Origin: Polyangiaceae bacterium
Lineage (GTDB): Bacteria > Myxococcota_A > Polyangia > Polyangiales > Polyangiaceae
Length of the DNA: 54,278 bases
Reading direction: 5' to 3'
NCBI GenBank assembly: GCA_013361525.1
Contig: JABFXY010000100.1
Span: 1 to 54,278, forward strand
Shown: in pieces, positions 32,389 through 41,396 of the stretch
Layout of the letters: each line of letters opens with the position of its first letter
Position numbering within the stretch: position 1 is the stretch's first letter
The notes under the pieces: generated by a model
Told to the model about the DNA's origin: nothing
Seen by the model: only the letters and a program-made list of their open reading frames with translations
The model's database searches: none
Translations under genes and position numbers: made by a program

Positions 32389-32943
32389 TTACTTGCGGAG
32401 GGTGGCGAGCGCGCCGCTCCAGGCGACGACCTGATCGAGCACCGTCTTGACCGACTGCTCGTGGCGGGCGTCCGGCTTGAAGACCGTGAAGTTCTCGAAG
32501 TCGGTGTAGAGCGACAGCTGCACCTGGGCGCGCACGGTCGCGACCTGGAGCTCGGCCATGACGAGGCGGAGGCTCTCGACCGCGCGGACGCCGCCCGCGC
32601 TGCCGTAGCCGACGAACCCCGCGGCCTTGTTGTTCCACTCGGCGTAGAGGAAGTCGATCGCGTTCTTCAGGGCGCCGGAGGTGCCGTGGTTGTACTCGGG
32701 GGTGACGATCACGAACCCGTCGAAAGAGGCGATTTTCGCCGCCCATTTCTTCGTGTGATCCTTCGAGTACTTGCCGAGCGACGGCGGGATGGGCTCGTCG
32801 AGGAGCGGCAGGTTGTAGTCCTGGATGTCGACGACCTCGAACTCGGCGTCGGTGCGCTGCTTCGCGAAGCCGTGGACCCAACGCGCGACGTCCTCTGCCT
32901 TGCGGCCGGGTCGGGTGCTTCCGATCACGATGGCTATCTTCAT
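32389..32943 (-). CDS. NAD(P)H-dependent FMN reductase
   Basis: This 184-residue flavodoxin-like protein begins at ATG 32943, which is preceded by a strong GGAGGGG ribosome binding site. GSTRPGRKAE is the FMN phosphate loop, and TPEYNHGTSGALKNAIDFL is the diagnostic stretch of the NADPH-dependent FMN reductase family. GGVRAVESLRLVMAEL closes the fold. It would reduce FMN or quinones in the cytoplasm. It is divergent from the helicase gene. Confidence 0.93.
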   Translation of the reverse strand: MKIAIVIGSTRPGRKAEDVARWVHGFAKQRTDAEFEVVDIQDYNLPLLDEPIPPSLGKYSKDHTKKWAAKIASFDGFVIVTPEYNHGTSGALKNAIDFLYAEWNNKAAGFVGYGSAGGVRAVESLRLVMAELQVATVRAQVQLSLYTDFENFTVFKPDARHEQSVKTVLDQVVAWSGALATLRK

Positions 32944-33078
32944 GTCCCCTCCTTGCTCGGGACCGACGACCGTACCAGACGACCCCGACCCTGACGACGC
33001 GACCTCGGGTGCGATCGATGCACCATTCGTGTTGATGGAGGATCGACAAATTCCTCGGACTGTGGTCGATAGACGGTC

Positions 33079-35508
33079 GTGCTTCCTGGACAACGATCAG
33101 CCGAAGCGGAGCCGCACAGCGGACCGATCGCGAGCGGACGTGTCCCCCGCGATCCCGCGGCGGATTCGTCGGCGCGAACGCGCCCGTTCACGCCCGTTCT
33201 GCGGCTCTTCGGCTCGGCCGTCGTTTCGGCCGGCAGCTCGGTGAAGGACGGCGCCGTCGCCGCGTGCGCGGAGGTTTGGTTCGACTACAGCGGCACGCGC
33301 ATTCGCCTCGGTGACGAGGTCACGCGGGTGCTGGTCCACAGCGGTCGCGGCCTCGAGGCGGTACCCCGCGACTCCGCCGCCGAGCACGAGGCGTGTCGCG
33401 CGATCGAGCGCCTCGGCGCCGTCGATGCATCTTGCCTCGACGACATCGTCACCGACGAGCCCTGCGACTACGTAGTGCATCCCTTCAGTGGGGCATCCGA
33501 GCGCACCGCCTTCACGACCGCCGCGCAACGGACGCTCCACGCGCAGGGGTGGATCCTCGAGATCGATCCCGCGTACCCCTACCAGCTCGCGCAGACCGAA
33601 CAGGTCACCTGGGACGTCGCGGTCCACCCCGACGAAGAGCTGCCCGATTGGTTCAGCCTCGAGCTCGGCGTCGTGGTCGACGGCAAGCGGGTCGATCTGC
33701 TTCCCCTGGTGCTCGAGTTCGTCGACTCGGCCGGTGAGGAAGAGGACTTGAAGTCCATCGCCCGTCGCATCGACGGCACCGTCTCGCTCCGCATCTCCGA
33801 TACGCACAACGTTCCGGTGCCGGTCGAGCGCTTCCAGGGCCTCGTTCGCGTGGTGGTCGAGCTCTACCAAGGCGTGCGTAGCAAGGCGCCGCGCGCGGCC
33901 AGCGCGCTCAAGCCCGACGCATCCGAGCGCGTGGCCCTTCGTTTCCCTGCGAAACGAGCGCCGTCGATCGCCAAGCTCGCCGGCGCGATCGCCTCGTGCC
34001 CGGGGCAGATGTCGCTCGACGACAAGAAGGGCGTCGTCGCGCGTGGACGTGCGGTGCTCGACGTTCCGACCGACATCGCGCCGAGTGTGCCCGGCCTGAA
34101 GGCGACGCTTCGACCCTACCAGCGCCAAGGCGTCGCGTTCCTCCAACACCTTCGCGACACCGGCTCGGGCGGCGTCCTCGCCGACGACATGGGCCTCGGC
34201 AAGACGCTGCAGACGATCGCGCATCTTTGCCAGGAGAAGGCGGCCGGCCGCCTCGTGTCGCCGGGGATGATCGTCGCCCCCACGAGCCTCGCGTTCAACT
34301 GGGGTCGCGAGATCGACAAGTTCGCCCCGCACCTTTCGACGCTGCTCCTCGTCGGCCCTCAGCGTCGCGCGATGTTCGAGAAGATCGGCCACTACGACCT
34401 CGTCATCACGACCTATCCGGTGCTCGTTCGCGACATCGATCGGCTCGAAAAGCTGCACTTTTCGTCGGTCGTCCTGGACGAGGCGCAGGCCATCAAGAAC
34501 GTCCGTAGCCAGACGCACAAAGCGCTCAGCCGTCTGCAGGCCGAACATCGAATCTGCCTCTCCGGCACCCCGGTGGAGAACGATCTCGGCGAGCTCTGGT
34601 CGATCTTCCACTTCCTCGAGCCGACGCTCTTCGGCGACGAAGGGTCGTTCCGTGAGCGCTTCCGGATCCCGATCGAGACGCGCGGCGACGAGACGCGGAT
34701 GGAAGCACTGCGCGACATCGTCGCGCCCTACGTCCTTCGGCGCACGAAGCGCGAGGTCGCACCCGAGCTTCCGGAGAAGACGGAGCTGTTCCGGCCCGTC
34801 GAGCTCTCTGGCCCTCAGCGCGAGCTCTACGAACAGATCCGTGTCGCGGCCCACGCCGACGTTCGCCGCGCGATTCGCAAAAAGGGCCTCTCGGGCTCGG
34901 CGATCTCGATCCTCGACGCGATCATGAAGCTGCGTCAGGTCTGCTGCGATCCGCGTCTGGTGTCGCTCGACGAGGCGCGTCGCGTGAGCGAGTCCGCCAA
35001 ATACAACGCGCTCATGACCCTGCTCGAGACCGAGCTCCCGGCGGGGCGTCGTATCCTCATCTTTTCGCAGTTCACGAGCATGCTGAGCTTGATCTCGCGC
35101 GGCCTCGAGGAGCGGCGAATCGAGTACACGATCCTCACCGGCGAGACGCGTGATCGCCGCGCCGCGGTCGATTCGTTCGAGAGCGGACGGGTCCCGGTGT
35201 TCCTCATCAGCCTGAAAGCCGGCGGGACGGGGTTGAACCTCATTTCGGCCGATACGGTCGTTCACTACGACCCGTGGTGGAACCCGGCGAGCCAGGCGCA
35301 GGCGACGGATCGCGCGTACCGCATCGGCCAGACGAAGCCCGTCTTCGTCCACCACCTGTATGTGGCAGGCAGCGTCGAGGAGCGTGTCCTGATGCTCCAG
35401 CGGCGTAAGGCCTGGCTCGCGGCGTCGCTCCTCGGGGACGCGACGGCGGCGGCGCCCAGCGGCCTCAGCGAGCTGGACGTCGAGCGATTGCTTTCGCCGC
35501 TCGATTAA
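33079..35508 (+). CDS. SNF2 family helicase, N-terminus short or truncated
   Basis: This is an 809-residue SNF2/Swi2 ATPase. Motifs are clear: ADDMGLGKT (I), ITTYPVL, LDEAQAIKN (II), LSGTPVENDL (III), then FSQFTSM (IV), LISLKAGGTGLNL (V) and DRAYRIGQTKPV (VI). The N-terminal 340 residues contain the helicase-associated region of bacterial SNF2 proteins. Related proteins often have a further several hundred residues, including a SWIM zinc finger; that part is absent, because an in-frame stop lies at 33070-33072 and the neighbouring gene starts at 32943. The GTG 33079 start is provisional. It may remodel protein-DNA complexes or RNA polymerase. Confidence 0.88.
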   Translation: MLPGQRSAEAEPHSGPIASGRVPRDPAADSSARTRPFTPVLRLFGSAVVSAGSSVKDGAVAACAEVWFDYSGTRIRLGDEVTRVLVHSGRGLEAVPRDSAAEHEACRAIERLGAVDASCLDDIVTDEPCDYVVHPFSGASERTAFTTAAQRTLHAQGWILEIDPAYPYQLAQTEQVTWDVAVHPDEELPDWFSLELGVVVDGKRVDLLPLVLEFVDSAGEEEDLKSIARRIDGTVSLRISDTHNVPVPVERFQGLVRVVVELYQGVRSKAPRAASALKPDASERVALRFPAKRAPSIAKLAGAIASCPGQMSLDDKKGVVARGRAVLDVPTDIAPSVPGLKATLRPYQRQGVAFLQHLRDTGSGGVLADDMGLGKTLQTIAHLCQEKAAGRLVSPGMIVAPTSLAFNWGREIDKFAPHLSTLLLVGPQRRAMFEKIGHYDLVITTYPVLVRDIDRLEKLHFSSVVLDEAQAIKNVRSQTHKALSRLQAEHRICLSGTPVENDLGELWSIFHFLEPTLFGDEGSFRERFRIPIETRGDETRMEALRDIVAPYVLRRTKREVAPELPEKTELFRPVELSGPQRELYEQIRVAAHADVRRAIRKKGLSGSAISILDAIMKLRQVCCDPRLVSLDEARRVSESAKYNALMTLLETELPAGRRILIFSQFTSMLSLISRGLEERRIEYTILTGETRDRRAAVDSFESGRVPVFLISLKAGGTGLNLISADTVVHYDPWWNPASQAQATDRAYRIGQTKPVFVHHLYVAGSVEERVLMLQRRKAWLAASLLGDATAAAPSGLSELDVERLLSPLD

Positions 35509-35566
35509 CGCGATTTTTCACAGGGCGTAGCCGAATCCCAAACCGTGAATTAGAAAGTGCGGTCGG

Positions 35567-36748
35567 ATGATGCCAACCGCGCTTTCGGAGCCACCGCTCG
35601 CCCTGGGCGCGCGTGCGCCGGCTCGTGTGCGCGTGCCCGACCGTGAGCGAGCCTTCGCGCTGGTACAGCGCCACGGGTGGAACTCCACCGCGTTTCAGAC
35701 GCTCGAAGGCGGCTACTCGTACTTCTTCCACGGTGAGGACGCGTGCGTCGCGTACGTCGACACCGGCGGCGCTTGGGTCGCGGCGGGCGCACCGCTCGCT
35801 CCGCCGGAAGCGCTCGGCGACGTGGTCGCAGCGTTCGTCGAAGCGGCGCAGCGAGCCGGCAAACGTTGTTGCTTCTTCGCGACCGAAGAGCGCCTGCATC
35901 ACGCCGCGCCCGATCGCCTTCGCTCGGTGCGAATCGGCGAGCAACCGGTGTGGGATCCGCAGGGCTGGCCAGCCGTCCTCAAGGCTCACCGGAGCCTTCG
36001 CGAGCAGCTGCGCCGTGCGCGCGCGAAGGGCGTCACCGTTCGCCCTGTGCGCCCGGAGGAGCTCGAGGGCGGGCAGACCCACGACGCGATGGCGCACCTC
36101 GCCGACGCGTGGCTCGCGCGGCGCCGGATGTTGCCGATGTCGTTCCTCGTCCGGGTCGAGCCGTTCACCTATCCCGAGCACCGCCAAGTGTTCGTCGCGG
36201 AGCGATCCGGCAACATCGTTGCGTTCGCCGCCGCGATCCCGGTGCCCTCGCGCAATGGCTGGTTCCTCGAAGATCTGATCGTCGCGGCCGACGCGCCGAA
36301 CGGCACCAGCGAGGTGCTCGTCGACGCGGTCATGCGGTGGTCTGCCCAAATCGGTGGAGGGTGGCTCACGCTCGGCCTGGCGCCCCTCGCAGGCGAGGTG
36401 CCGACGCTCCTGCGTATCGCGCGCCGAACGGCGACGGCCTTCTACGATTTCGCCGGCCTTCGCGCCTACAAGGCGAAGCTTCGGCCCGGCGCATGGACGC
36501 CCATCCATCTCGCGTTTCCGCGCACGCAGAGCGCCGCCGCGACGGTGGTCGACGCGCTCGCGGCGTTCGCAGGAGGCAGGCTCATGCGCTTCGCGCTGCG
36601 CTCGATCGCGTCACGACCGATGGCCGTCCTTCGCACCATCGCGGCCGCCGTCGTGCTCGCGCCGCGCGGTGTCCGCGCGCTCTTTGGTGCGCTTCGCGAG
36701 CGCCGCCGCACAGAGGCTCGCGACGTGCATTCCAAGCGAGTGGTTTGA
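35567..36748 (+). CDS. DUF2156 / MprF C-terminal-like acyltransferase
   Basis: This 393-residue protein resembles the phosphatidylglycerol lysyltransferase C-terminal domain (DUF2156), a double GNAT fold that transfers aminoacyl groups from tRNA to lipid or other acceptors. Characteristic parts are WNSTAFQTLEGGYSYFF, SLREQLRRARAKGVTVRPV, MPMSFLVRVE-type sequence, FLEDLIVAADAPNGTSEVLV and GGWLTLGLAPLAG. The usual N-terminal flippase membrane region of MprF is missing, but the last 60 residues have a hydrophobic stretch (MAVLRTIAAAVVLAP). Stand-alone DUF2156 proteins are widespread; the acceptor is unknown. Confidence 0.85.
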   Translation: MMPTALSEPPLALGARAPARVRVPDRERAFALVQRHGWNSTAFQTLEGGYSYFFHGEDACVAYVDTGGAWVAAGAPLAPPEALGDVVAAFVEAAQRAGKRCCFFATEERLHHAAPDRLRSVRIGEQPVWDPQGWPAVLKAHRSLREQLRRARAKGVTVRPVRPEELEGGQTHDAMAHLADAWLARRRMLPMSFLVRVEPFTYPEHRQVFVAERSGNIVAFAAAIPVPSRNGWFLEDLIVAADAPNGTSEVLVDAVMRWSAQIGGGWLTLGLAPLAGEVPTLLRIARRTATAFYDFAGLRAYKAKLRPGAWTPIHLAFPRTQSAAATVVDALAAFAGGRLMRFALRSIASRPMAVLRTIAAAVVLAPRGVRALFGALRERRRTEARDVHSKRVV

Positions 36749-36843
36749 GCCTCAAGCGTCGGCGTTTCGATCCATTCGCTCGTCAGCATGACGAGACACT
36801 TCAAACCGAACACGCTTTGCGATGAGATACCGGCGTTCGCCTG

Positions 36844-36879
36844 TTGACTGTTGGATGGATGCTCGGTAATTCGCCGAGC
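36844..36879 (+). promoter_or_regulatory. Sigma-70-like promoter with overlapping dyad
   Basis: TTGACT (36844-36849) and TAATTC (36867-36872) are spaced by exactly 17 bases, an optimal vegetative promoter layout. The dyad GCTCGG (36861-36866) and CCGAGC (36874-36879) flanks the -10 box and could be a repressor site. The first start codon downstream is ATG 36920. Confidence 0.5.
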
Positions 36880-36919
36880 GTCGTCCCTGCGAGTCGCGCA
36901 CGACCACGCTCGCTCCACG

Positions 36920-37699
36920 ATGAGGCCGCCCGTTCGCTCCACTCCGCCGTCTCCTTCGCCCTACCGGTATCTCGGCAGGGGCGGCGGCGAGCGTCCTGTG
37001 CGCGTGCAGGTCATCCTCGCGCTGGTCGCCGCGCTCGTCCTCGTGGCCGTGCCGCTCTACCTGTGGCGCAGGCCCCAGCCGGCGAACATCCCGTCCGCCG
37101 ATGCCGCGACGATGTCGAGCGGCGCGCTCCTTCCGCCTCCCGCGCCCAGCGCCGGGTCGCCCGACCCGCAGCAGCTCGTCGCGCCGCCCTCGGGTCCGCA
37201 GATTCAAATCGCGCCGATCAAGACGCTCAAGTGCCAGGACCCTGGCCCCGGCCGCACGCCGCCCGAGCGTTGTGACGGCATCCGCTTCTTCGAGGACAGT
37301 CTGGCCCGCGCGATTCGCGACAGCGCCGCGTGCGCCCCGTCGACCAAATCCGGCTTCGTCGTGAGCTACATCCTCGAGATGCACTTCGGCAAGAAGCGCA
37401 CGAACCTCTTCATGGGCAAATCGACGACCCTGTCGAAGAGCCGCCGCAAAGAGCTCCTCAGGTGCATCGAGCGCGCGATGCAGACCCCGGATTGGGATCG
37501 CATCCCGCACCAGCACCTCAAGTACACCATCAACGCGATCGCGACGTACCCCGCCGCCGCGCCTTCGGAAGACACGCCGCCGTCGGGCGGTGCCGACACG
37601 CCGAGCCCGGACCCTGCGCCGAAGGCCTCGCACAAGTCGACGCCGAAGAAGAAGGCGCCGGTGAAGACGCACCGCAAGGGCGACGCCAAGCACCACTGA
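36920..37699 (+). CDS. Membrane-anchored AgmX/PglI C-terminal-like protein
   Basis: With ATG 36920 this is a 259-residue protein with one N-terminal membrane helix (VILALVAALVLVAVPLYLW) and a Pro-rich segment. The extracytoplasmic domain at about 95-205 has the pattern of the AgmX/PglI C-terminal domain known from myxobacterial gliding and sporulation proteins: Cys residues and a GFVVSYILEMHFGKKRT-type strand, followed by LLRCIERAMQTPDWDRIP. The tail is Lys/His-rich. The domain occurs in many TonB-like envelope proteins of this lineage. The Omp85-like gene follows on the same strand 49 bases later, which suggests an envelope role. Confidence 0.78.
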   Translation: MRPPVRSTPPSPSPYRYLGRGGGERPVRVQVILALVAALVLVAVPLYLWRRPQPANIPSADAATMSSGALLPPPAPSAGSPDPQQLVAPPSGPQIQIAPIKTLKCQDPGPGRTPPERCDGIRFFEDSLARAIRDSAACAPSTKSGFVVSYILEMHFGKKRTNLFMGKSTTLSKSRRKELLRCIERAMQTPDWDRIPHQHLKYTINAIATYPAAAPSEDTPPSGGADTPSPDPAPKASHKSTPKKKAPVKTHRKGDAKHH

Positions 37700-37748
37700 G
37701 CGCGACCGAACCAGAGGGTTCGCCAGAGGCTAGGCAATTCGTCGCTTT

Positions 37749-39581
37749 GTGTGCATCTTGCCGAGCGTGCGCCGACTCGGAAAAGCGTCCTGCCTCGGGC
37801 TCGCCGCTTTTGCGCTGACGGCCCTCGGCACATCCGGCGCGGGCGCGCAGGAGAAGCAGCAGCTGTCGCCCTACGAGCGCGACACCATCGCCGAGGCGCT
37901 CTCGGTGACGAAGAGCGAGGTCGACCCGGCCCCCGACGGCAAGACGATCGAGGCGGTGATCGTCCGCCCGCTCGACGTGCTCGAGCCGCGTGACCCGCTG
38001 CCGATGTTCCTCATCGACTTCCTGAACTTCTTCCACGCGACGACGCGACCGGGGGTCATCGAGCAGTACGTGCTCTTGAAGCGCGGCGACGCGTACGACC
38101 AACGCCTCGCCGACGAGACGGCGCGAAACCTCCGCGGGATCCGCCAGCTGTCGCTCGTGCTCGTCGTGCCTCTCAAGGGCAGTCGCGACGACACCATCAA
38201 GCTCCTCGTCATCGCAAAAGACATCTGGAGCCTCCGGCTCAACTCCGACTTTCGTCTCGCGAACGATCAGCTCGAGTACCTGCTCCTCGCCCCGAGCGAA
38301 GAGAATCTCGCGGGCCTTCATCACGCGGCGTCGCTGCGATTCGAGCTGCAGCCCGACACCTACGCGTTCGGTGCGAGCTACAAGGTTCCGCGCATCGGCG
38401 GCAGTTGGGTGAGCGGCGCGGTGTCGACGAACTTCATCGTGAACCGCGACACCGGCGACCTCGAAGGGTCTTTCGGGACGTTCTCGTACGGCCAGCCGCT
38501 CTATTCGACGCGCGCGGAGTGGTCGTGGATCGCGGCCGTCGCGTGGCGCAGCGAGGTGACGCGCTTCTTCGAAGGGGTCGAGCCGAAGACCTTCGACTTC
38601 GGCGGGACACCGGACGACCCCGAGAGCGGCGAGCACATCCCCATCCAATACGAGACCGATACGCTCGCGGCGCGCCTGTCGTTCGTGCGCTCTTTCGGCA
38701 GCGCGGTGAAGCACGACATCCTGTTCGGCGCGGAGGCGAGCCGCTCGGCGTACCGCCCGCTCGACCTTTCGGCGTTCTCCCCCGAAGCGCGCGAGGCATT
38801 CATCACGACGCAAATCCCGCGCAGCGACAAACGCGTCTATCCGTACATCGGGTACTCCACATATTCGACGCGCTTCCGCAGCTACGTCGACTTCGAGACG
38901 CTCGGCCTGCAGGAGGATTACCGCCAAGGCCACGACGCCTACGTGAAGGTCTACCCGGTCATCAAAGAGCTCGCGTCGGACCGCTCGTTCATCGGCGCCG
39001 CGGCCGGTGCTTCGGCGAGCGTCGCCATCGGCGACGGGCACGCGCGCGCGTACGTCCAGGGATTGGTCGAGGCATCACCCGAAACGGTCTACGACGCCAA
39101 TGCGCTGATCGGGTTTCGCGGTGCGACCCCGCGGCTCGGCATCGGCAGATTGATCGTCGATGGGTTCTATTTCGATCGATTCGCGAACTTCTTGAACAAG
39201 CGCTCCACCCTCGGCGGGGAGGGGCGGCTGCGCGGGTATCCGTCGGGTGCCTATCGTGGTGAGAACGTGGTCGCCGCCAACCTCGAGTTTCGTTCGCGAC
39301 CCGCAGAGCTCTGGACGGTGCAGCTCGGCGCAACGGCGTTCTTCGATACCGGCGCAGCCTGGGACGACGGGGACGAGGTCGATCTGCGGCAATCGATCGG
39401 CACGGGTCTTCGGCTCGTGTTTCCGCAGCTCGAGCGGACGGTGATGAGGCTCGATTGGGCCTTTCCGCTCGAGCTCGACGAGTCGATCGGCGTGACGACA
39501 CTCTTTCCCGGTCGTTTCATCGTCACGTTCGAGCAAGCGTTTCCTATGCCCGGCGTCGATCCTCCCAGTGTGACGCAATAG
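37749..39581 (+). CDS. Omp85/BamA-like outer membrane protein
   Basis: This 610-residue protein begins with a signal peptide (cleavage near AGA33/Q34). Residues of about 62-160 look like one POTRA domain (VLLKRGDAYDQRLADETARNL is the typical opening of a POTRA helix). The remainder is a beta-barrel of alternating strands. Near the end, GEGRLRGYPSGAYRGENVVA corresponds to the conserved loop-6 RGY region of BamA/TamA/FhaC proteins, followed by FFDTGAAWDDG. This places it in the Omp85 superfamily, surface antigen D15-like. Its substrate is unknown: protein insertion, lipid transport or secretion are all possible. The start is GTG 37749. Confidence 0.88.
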   Translation: MCILPSVRRLGKASCLGLAAFALTALGTSGAGAQEKQQLSPYERDTIAEALSVTKSEVDPAPDGKTIEAVIVRPLDVLEPRDPLPMFLIDFLNFFHATTRPGVIEQYVLLKRGDAYDQRLADETARNLRGIRQLSLVLVVPLKGSRDDTIKLLVIAKDIWSLRLNSDFRLANDQLEYLLLAPSEENLAGLHHAASLRFELQPDTYAFGASYKVPRIGGSWVSGAVSTNFIVNRDTGDLEGSFGTFSYGQPLYSTRAEWSWIAAVAWRSEVTRFFEGVEPKTFDFGGTPDDPESGEHIPIQYETDTLAARLSFVRSFGSAVKHDILFGAEASRSAYRPLDLSAFSPEAREAFITTQIPRSDKRVYPYIGYSTYSTRFRSYVDFETLGLQEDYRQGHDAYVKVYPVIKELASDRSFIGAAAGASASVAIGDGHARAYVQGLVEASPETVYDANALIGFRGATPRLGIGRLIVDGFYFDRFANFLNKRSTLGGEGRLRGYPSGAYRGENVVAANLEFRSRPAELWTVQLGATAFFDTGAAWDDGDEVDLRQSIGTGLRLVFPQLERTVMRLDWAFPLELDESIGVTTLFPGRFIVTFEQAFPMPGVDPPSVTQ

Positions 39582-39600
39582 CCGGCCTCCCCTTCGGTCG

Positions 39601-39664
39601 TCGGTCGTCGGTTCGTCGGATGTCGGTCGTCGGTTCGTCGGATGTCGATCGTCGGCCGTCGACG
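39601..39664. repeat. 22-bp tandem repeat
   Basis: Two identical copies of a 22-base unit (39601-39622 and 39623-39644, each containing GTCGGTTCGTCGGATG) are followed by a diverged third copy to 39664. It occupies the gap after the Omp85-like gene. The unit shares GTCGGTT with the 13-base repeat at the window start. Confidence 0.8.
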
Positions 39665-39705
39665 TCGAACTTCGGAGGTCGGTCCCATGCGGAACCGACC
39701 GACCC

Positions 39706-39963
39706 CTAGCGACCGCGCAGGAGCGCCCCCACCAGCGCCGCCAAGCGCGACGAACACGCCGCGAGCGCCGCGACCCGCCCGGGCTCCAGCGCGCCGAGCA
39801 CCAAGGCGCATTCCCGCGCCGCGACAGCCTCCGCGAGCGTGTTCGCTTCACCGCGCCCCAGCGCGATGCGTATCGCCACACTGAGCCGCGCTCGTTCCTC
39901 GCTGCGACACCGGAATTTTCGCCAGCGTGCTTCGACGCGGCTATGGGAGGGCTCGCGCTTCAC
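39706..39963 (-). CDS. Small helical hypothetical protein
   Basis: This 85-residue frame starts at GTG 39963 and ends at 39706. Third codon positions are strongly G/C, as in the true genes of this window, and the protein has a regular helical composition (RLSVAIRIALGRGEANTLAEA and ECALVLGALEPGRVAAL). It has no signal or membrane segment, and is basic at the start. It is divergent from the lipoprotein gene at 40014. It could be a small DNA- or RNA-associated protein, or a chance frame; I give moderate confidence. Confidence 0.5.
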   Translation of the reverse strand: MKREPSHSRVEARWRKFRCRSEERARLSVAIRIALGRGEANTLAEAVAARECALVLGALEPGRVAALAACSSRLAALVGALLRGR

Positions 39964-40013
39964 TTAGGATCGCTCAATCGAGCGCATCGACGCGCACCAG
40001 AGAAGGGGAACTC

Positions 40014-40850
40014 ATGAAGAAGTCTCTGACGTCCGTGCCCGCCATCGTCCTGATCGCGCTCCTCGGCTGTGGTGACAGCGGCGAAGGGGGAAGCGGCGGC
40101 AACGGCGGCTCCAACAACGGCGGCAGCCCGAGCGCCGGTGGTCAAGGAGGCACGAGCTCGCCCTCCACGTCGACGCAGATCGGCGTGACGACCACGCAGA
40201 TGATGGGGGACGTGCTCGCCGCGTGCGACGCGCCCGCAAACCCGCCTTCGAACGGCTCGTGCTTCACACCGCCGACCGTCGACCCTGTGTGTCCTCCTGG
40301 TGAGGGCGGAGCGGGCGGGGGGACGGGCGGAGCAGGCGGAGCCGGCGGCGGGCCGACCTGTACCGGCACGATCCCCAACGCGAACGAGTGCGGGTTCTGC
40401 ATCGAGTCAGACTGCTGCGAAGAGCTCAGCGCGTGCCAGGGCATCGCGAACTGCCTCGATTGTGTGCTCGGCAACCAGACAGGCGCCGTCTGCGAGGATG
40501 CGGCGGTCGCCGCAGCGATCGATGCCATCAACTCGTGCATCGAGTGCGACTGCGTCGACGAGTGCATCAACAACTTCTGCAATCCCGTGACGGGCGAGCC
40601 CTGCGACGTCGAAAATGGCTTCGCGTGCGACTTGGGCGCAGACGGCTACGTCTGCTTCGGCCCGCCCAACGACACCCCGATCTGCGATGCGTGCGACAAC
40701 GCGAACGGCCCGTGGTGTGAGAACGGTCACACCTGCCTGTCCGATGGCTCGTGCGCGAAGTATTGCTGCGATGACGCCGACTGCGGCAGCGGCAAGTGCG
40801 ACAAGACGAAGCAGGGCAACCCCGACGTCGGCGTCTGCGTGAAGGAGTAG
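40014..40850 (+). CDS. Gly- and Cys-rich lipoprotein
   Basis: This 278-residue lipoprotein starts at an ATG with GAAGGGGA upstream. The signal ends in IALLGC with Cys19. A Gly/Asn/Ser-rich tether follows, then a Pro/Gly-rich part, and then the Cys-rich C-terminal half. CGFCIESDCCEELSACQG, DCVLGNQTGAVC and DCVDECINNFC form the middle; CDACDNANGPWCENGHTC and YCCDDADCGSGKCD close the protein. The spacing resembles Cys-pair surface modules of myxobacteria. The function is unknown. Confidence 0.82.
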   Translation: MKKSLTSVPAIVLIALLGCGDSGEGGSGGNGGSNNGGSPSAGGQGGTSSPSTSTQIGVTTTQMMGDVLAACDAPANPPSNGSCFTPPTVDPVCPPGEGGAGGGTGGAGGAGGGPTCTGTIPNANECGFCIESDCCEELSACQGIANCLDCVLGNQTGAVCEDAAVAAAIDAINSCIECDCVDECINNFCNPVTGEPCDVENGFACDLGADGYVCFGPPNDTPICDACDNANGPWCENGHTCLSDGSCAKYCCDDADCGSGKCDKTKQGNPDVGVCVKE

Positions 40851-40870
40851 CGAAGCCATCACGCGCCTAT

Positions 40871-40896
40871 GGCCGAGGAGAGAAGTCTCCTCGGCC
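40871..40896. terminator. Perfect hairpin after the lipoprotein gene
   Basis: GGCCGAGGAG (40871-40880) pairs perfectly with CTCCTCGGCC (40887-40896) around a 6-base loop. It begins 20 bases after the stop of the lipoprotein gene and 22 bases before the next start. There is no T-tract, so it could also attenuate or stabilise the transcript. Confidence 0.6.
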
Positions 40897-40917
40897 GCGC
40901 GAATACGACGGTAAACG

Positions 40918-41310
40918 ATGATCGCTCGCTTCCTTGCCGTAATGGCGATTGCAACGGTGTGCGCCTGCGAAACGAAGCCGAAGTCGGAGGCTCCGAAGAT
41001 CGAGGGGCAGTGGGCATGCGACGCGGATCGCGGAGCGGCTCACTACCGAGTCACGATGACATTCGACGAGTCCGGCGAGTACACCTATCGCGAGGATCTG
41101 ACGCAGCCGTCGTCGAGCTTCACCGAATTCGCCGAGACGAAAGGGAAGTGGCAGCTCAGCGGATCGAACTTGAGCCTGACCACCGACTCGGACACGAGCT
41201 TTGGGCATACCGAGAGCTCAGCGCTCAATCTTCCGACGCCCGCGATCGAGCTCACCGAAGACAGCCTCAAGAACGTCACCGCGCTGTGCACACTGTCGCG
41301 ACAGCGTTGA
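40918..41310 (+). CDS. Small lipoprotein, lipocalin-like
   Basis: This 130-residue protein has a signal ending in ATVCAC, with Cys17 (or Cys15) lipidated. The mature part begins KIEGQWACDADRGAAHYRVTMTF and continues with SFTEFAETKGKWQLSG and LSLTTDSDTSF; GKW and strand spacing are like lipocalin-type small beta-barrels, which many bacteria use in the envelope. I do not claim a ligand. It follows the Cys-rich lipoprotein by 67 bases with a hairpin between. Confidence 0.75.
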   Translation: MIARFLAVMAIATVCACETKPKSEAPKIEGQWACDADRGAAHYRVTMTFDESGEYTYREDLTQPSSSFTEFAETKGKWQLSGSNLSLTTDSDTSFGHTESSALNLPTPAIELTEDSLKNVTALCTLSRQR

Positions 41311-41396
41311 TGTACACAGTTGCCACAGCGTGGGGGTAACCCTCGCGCTCTCAGCGTGGCACGCGACGCTGGCACGCCGCGTGCGGCGCATAGGAC

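Noticed and set aside
33097..35355. A 752-codon minus-strand frame
   Set aside because: It overlaps the SNF2 helicase completely, and its translation is low-complexity. All helicase motifs are on the plus strand.
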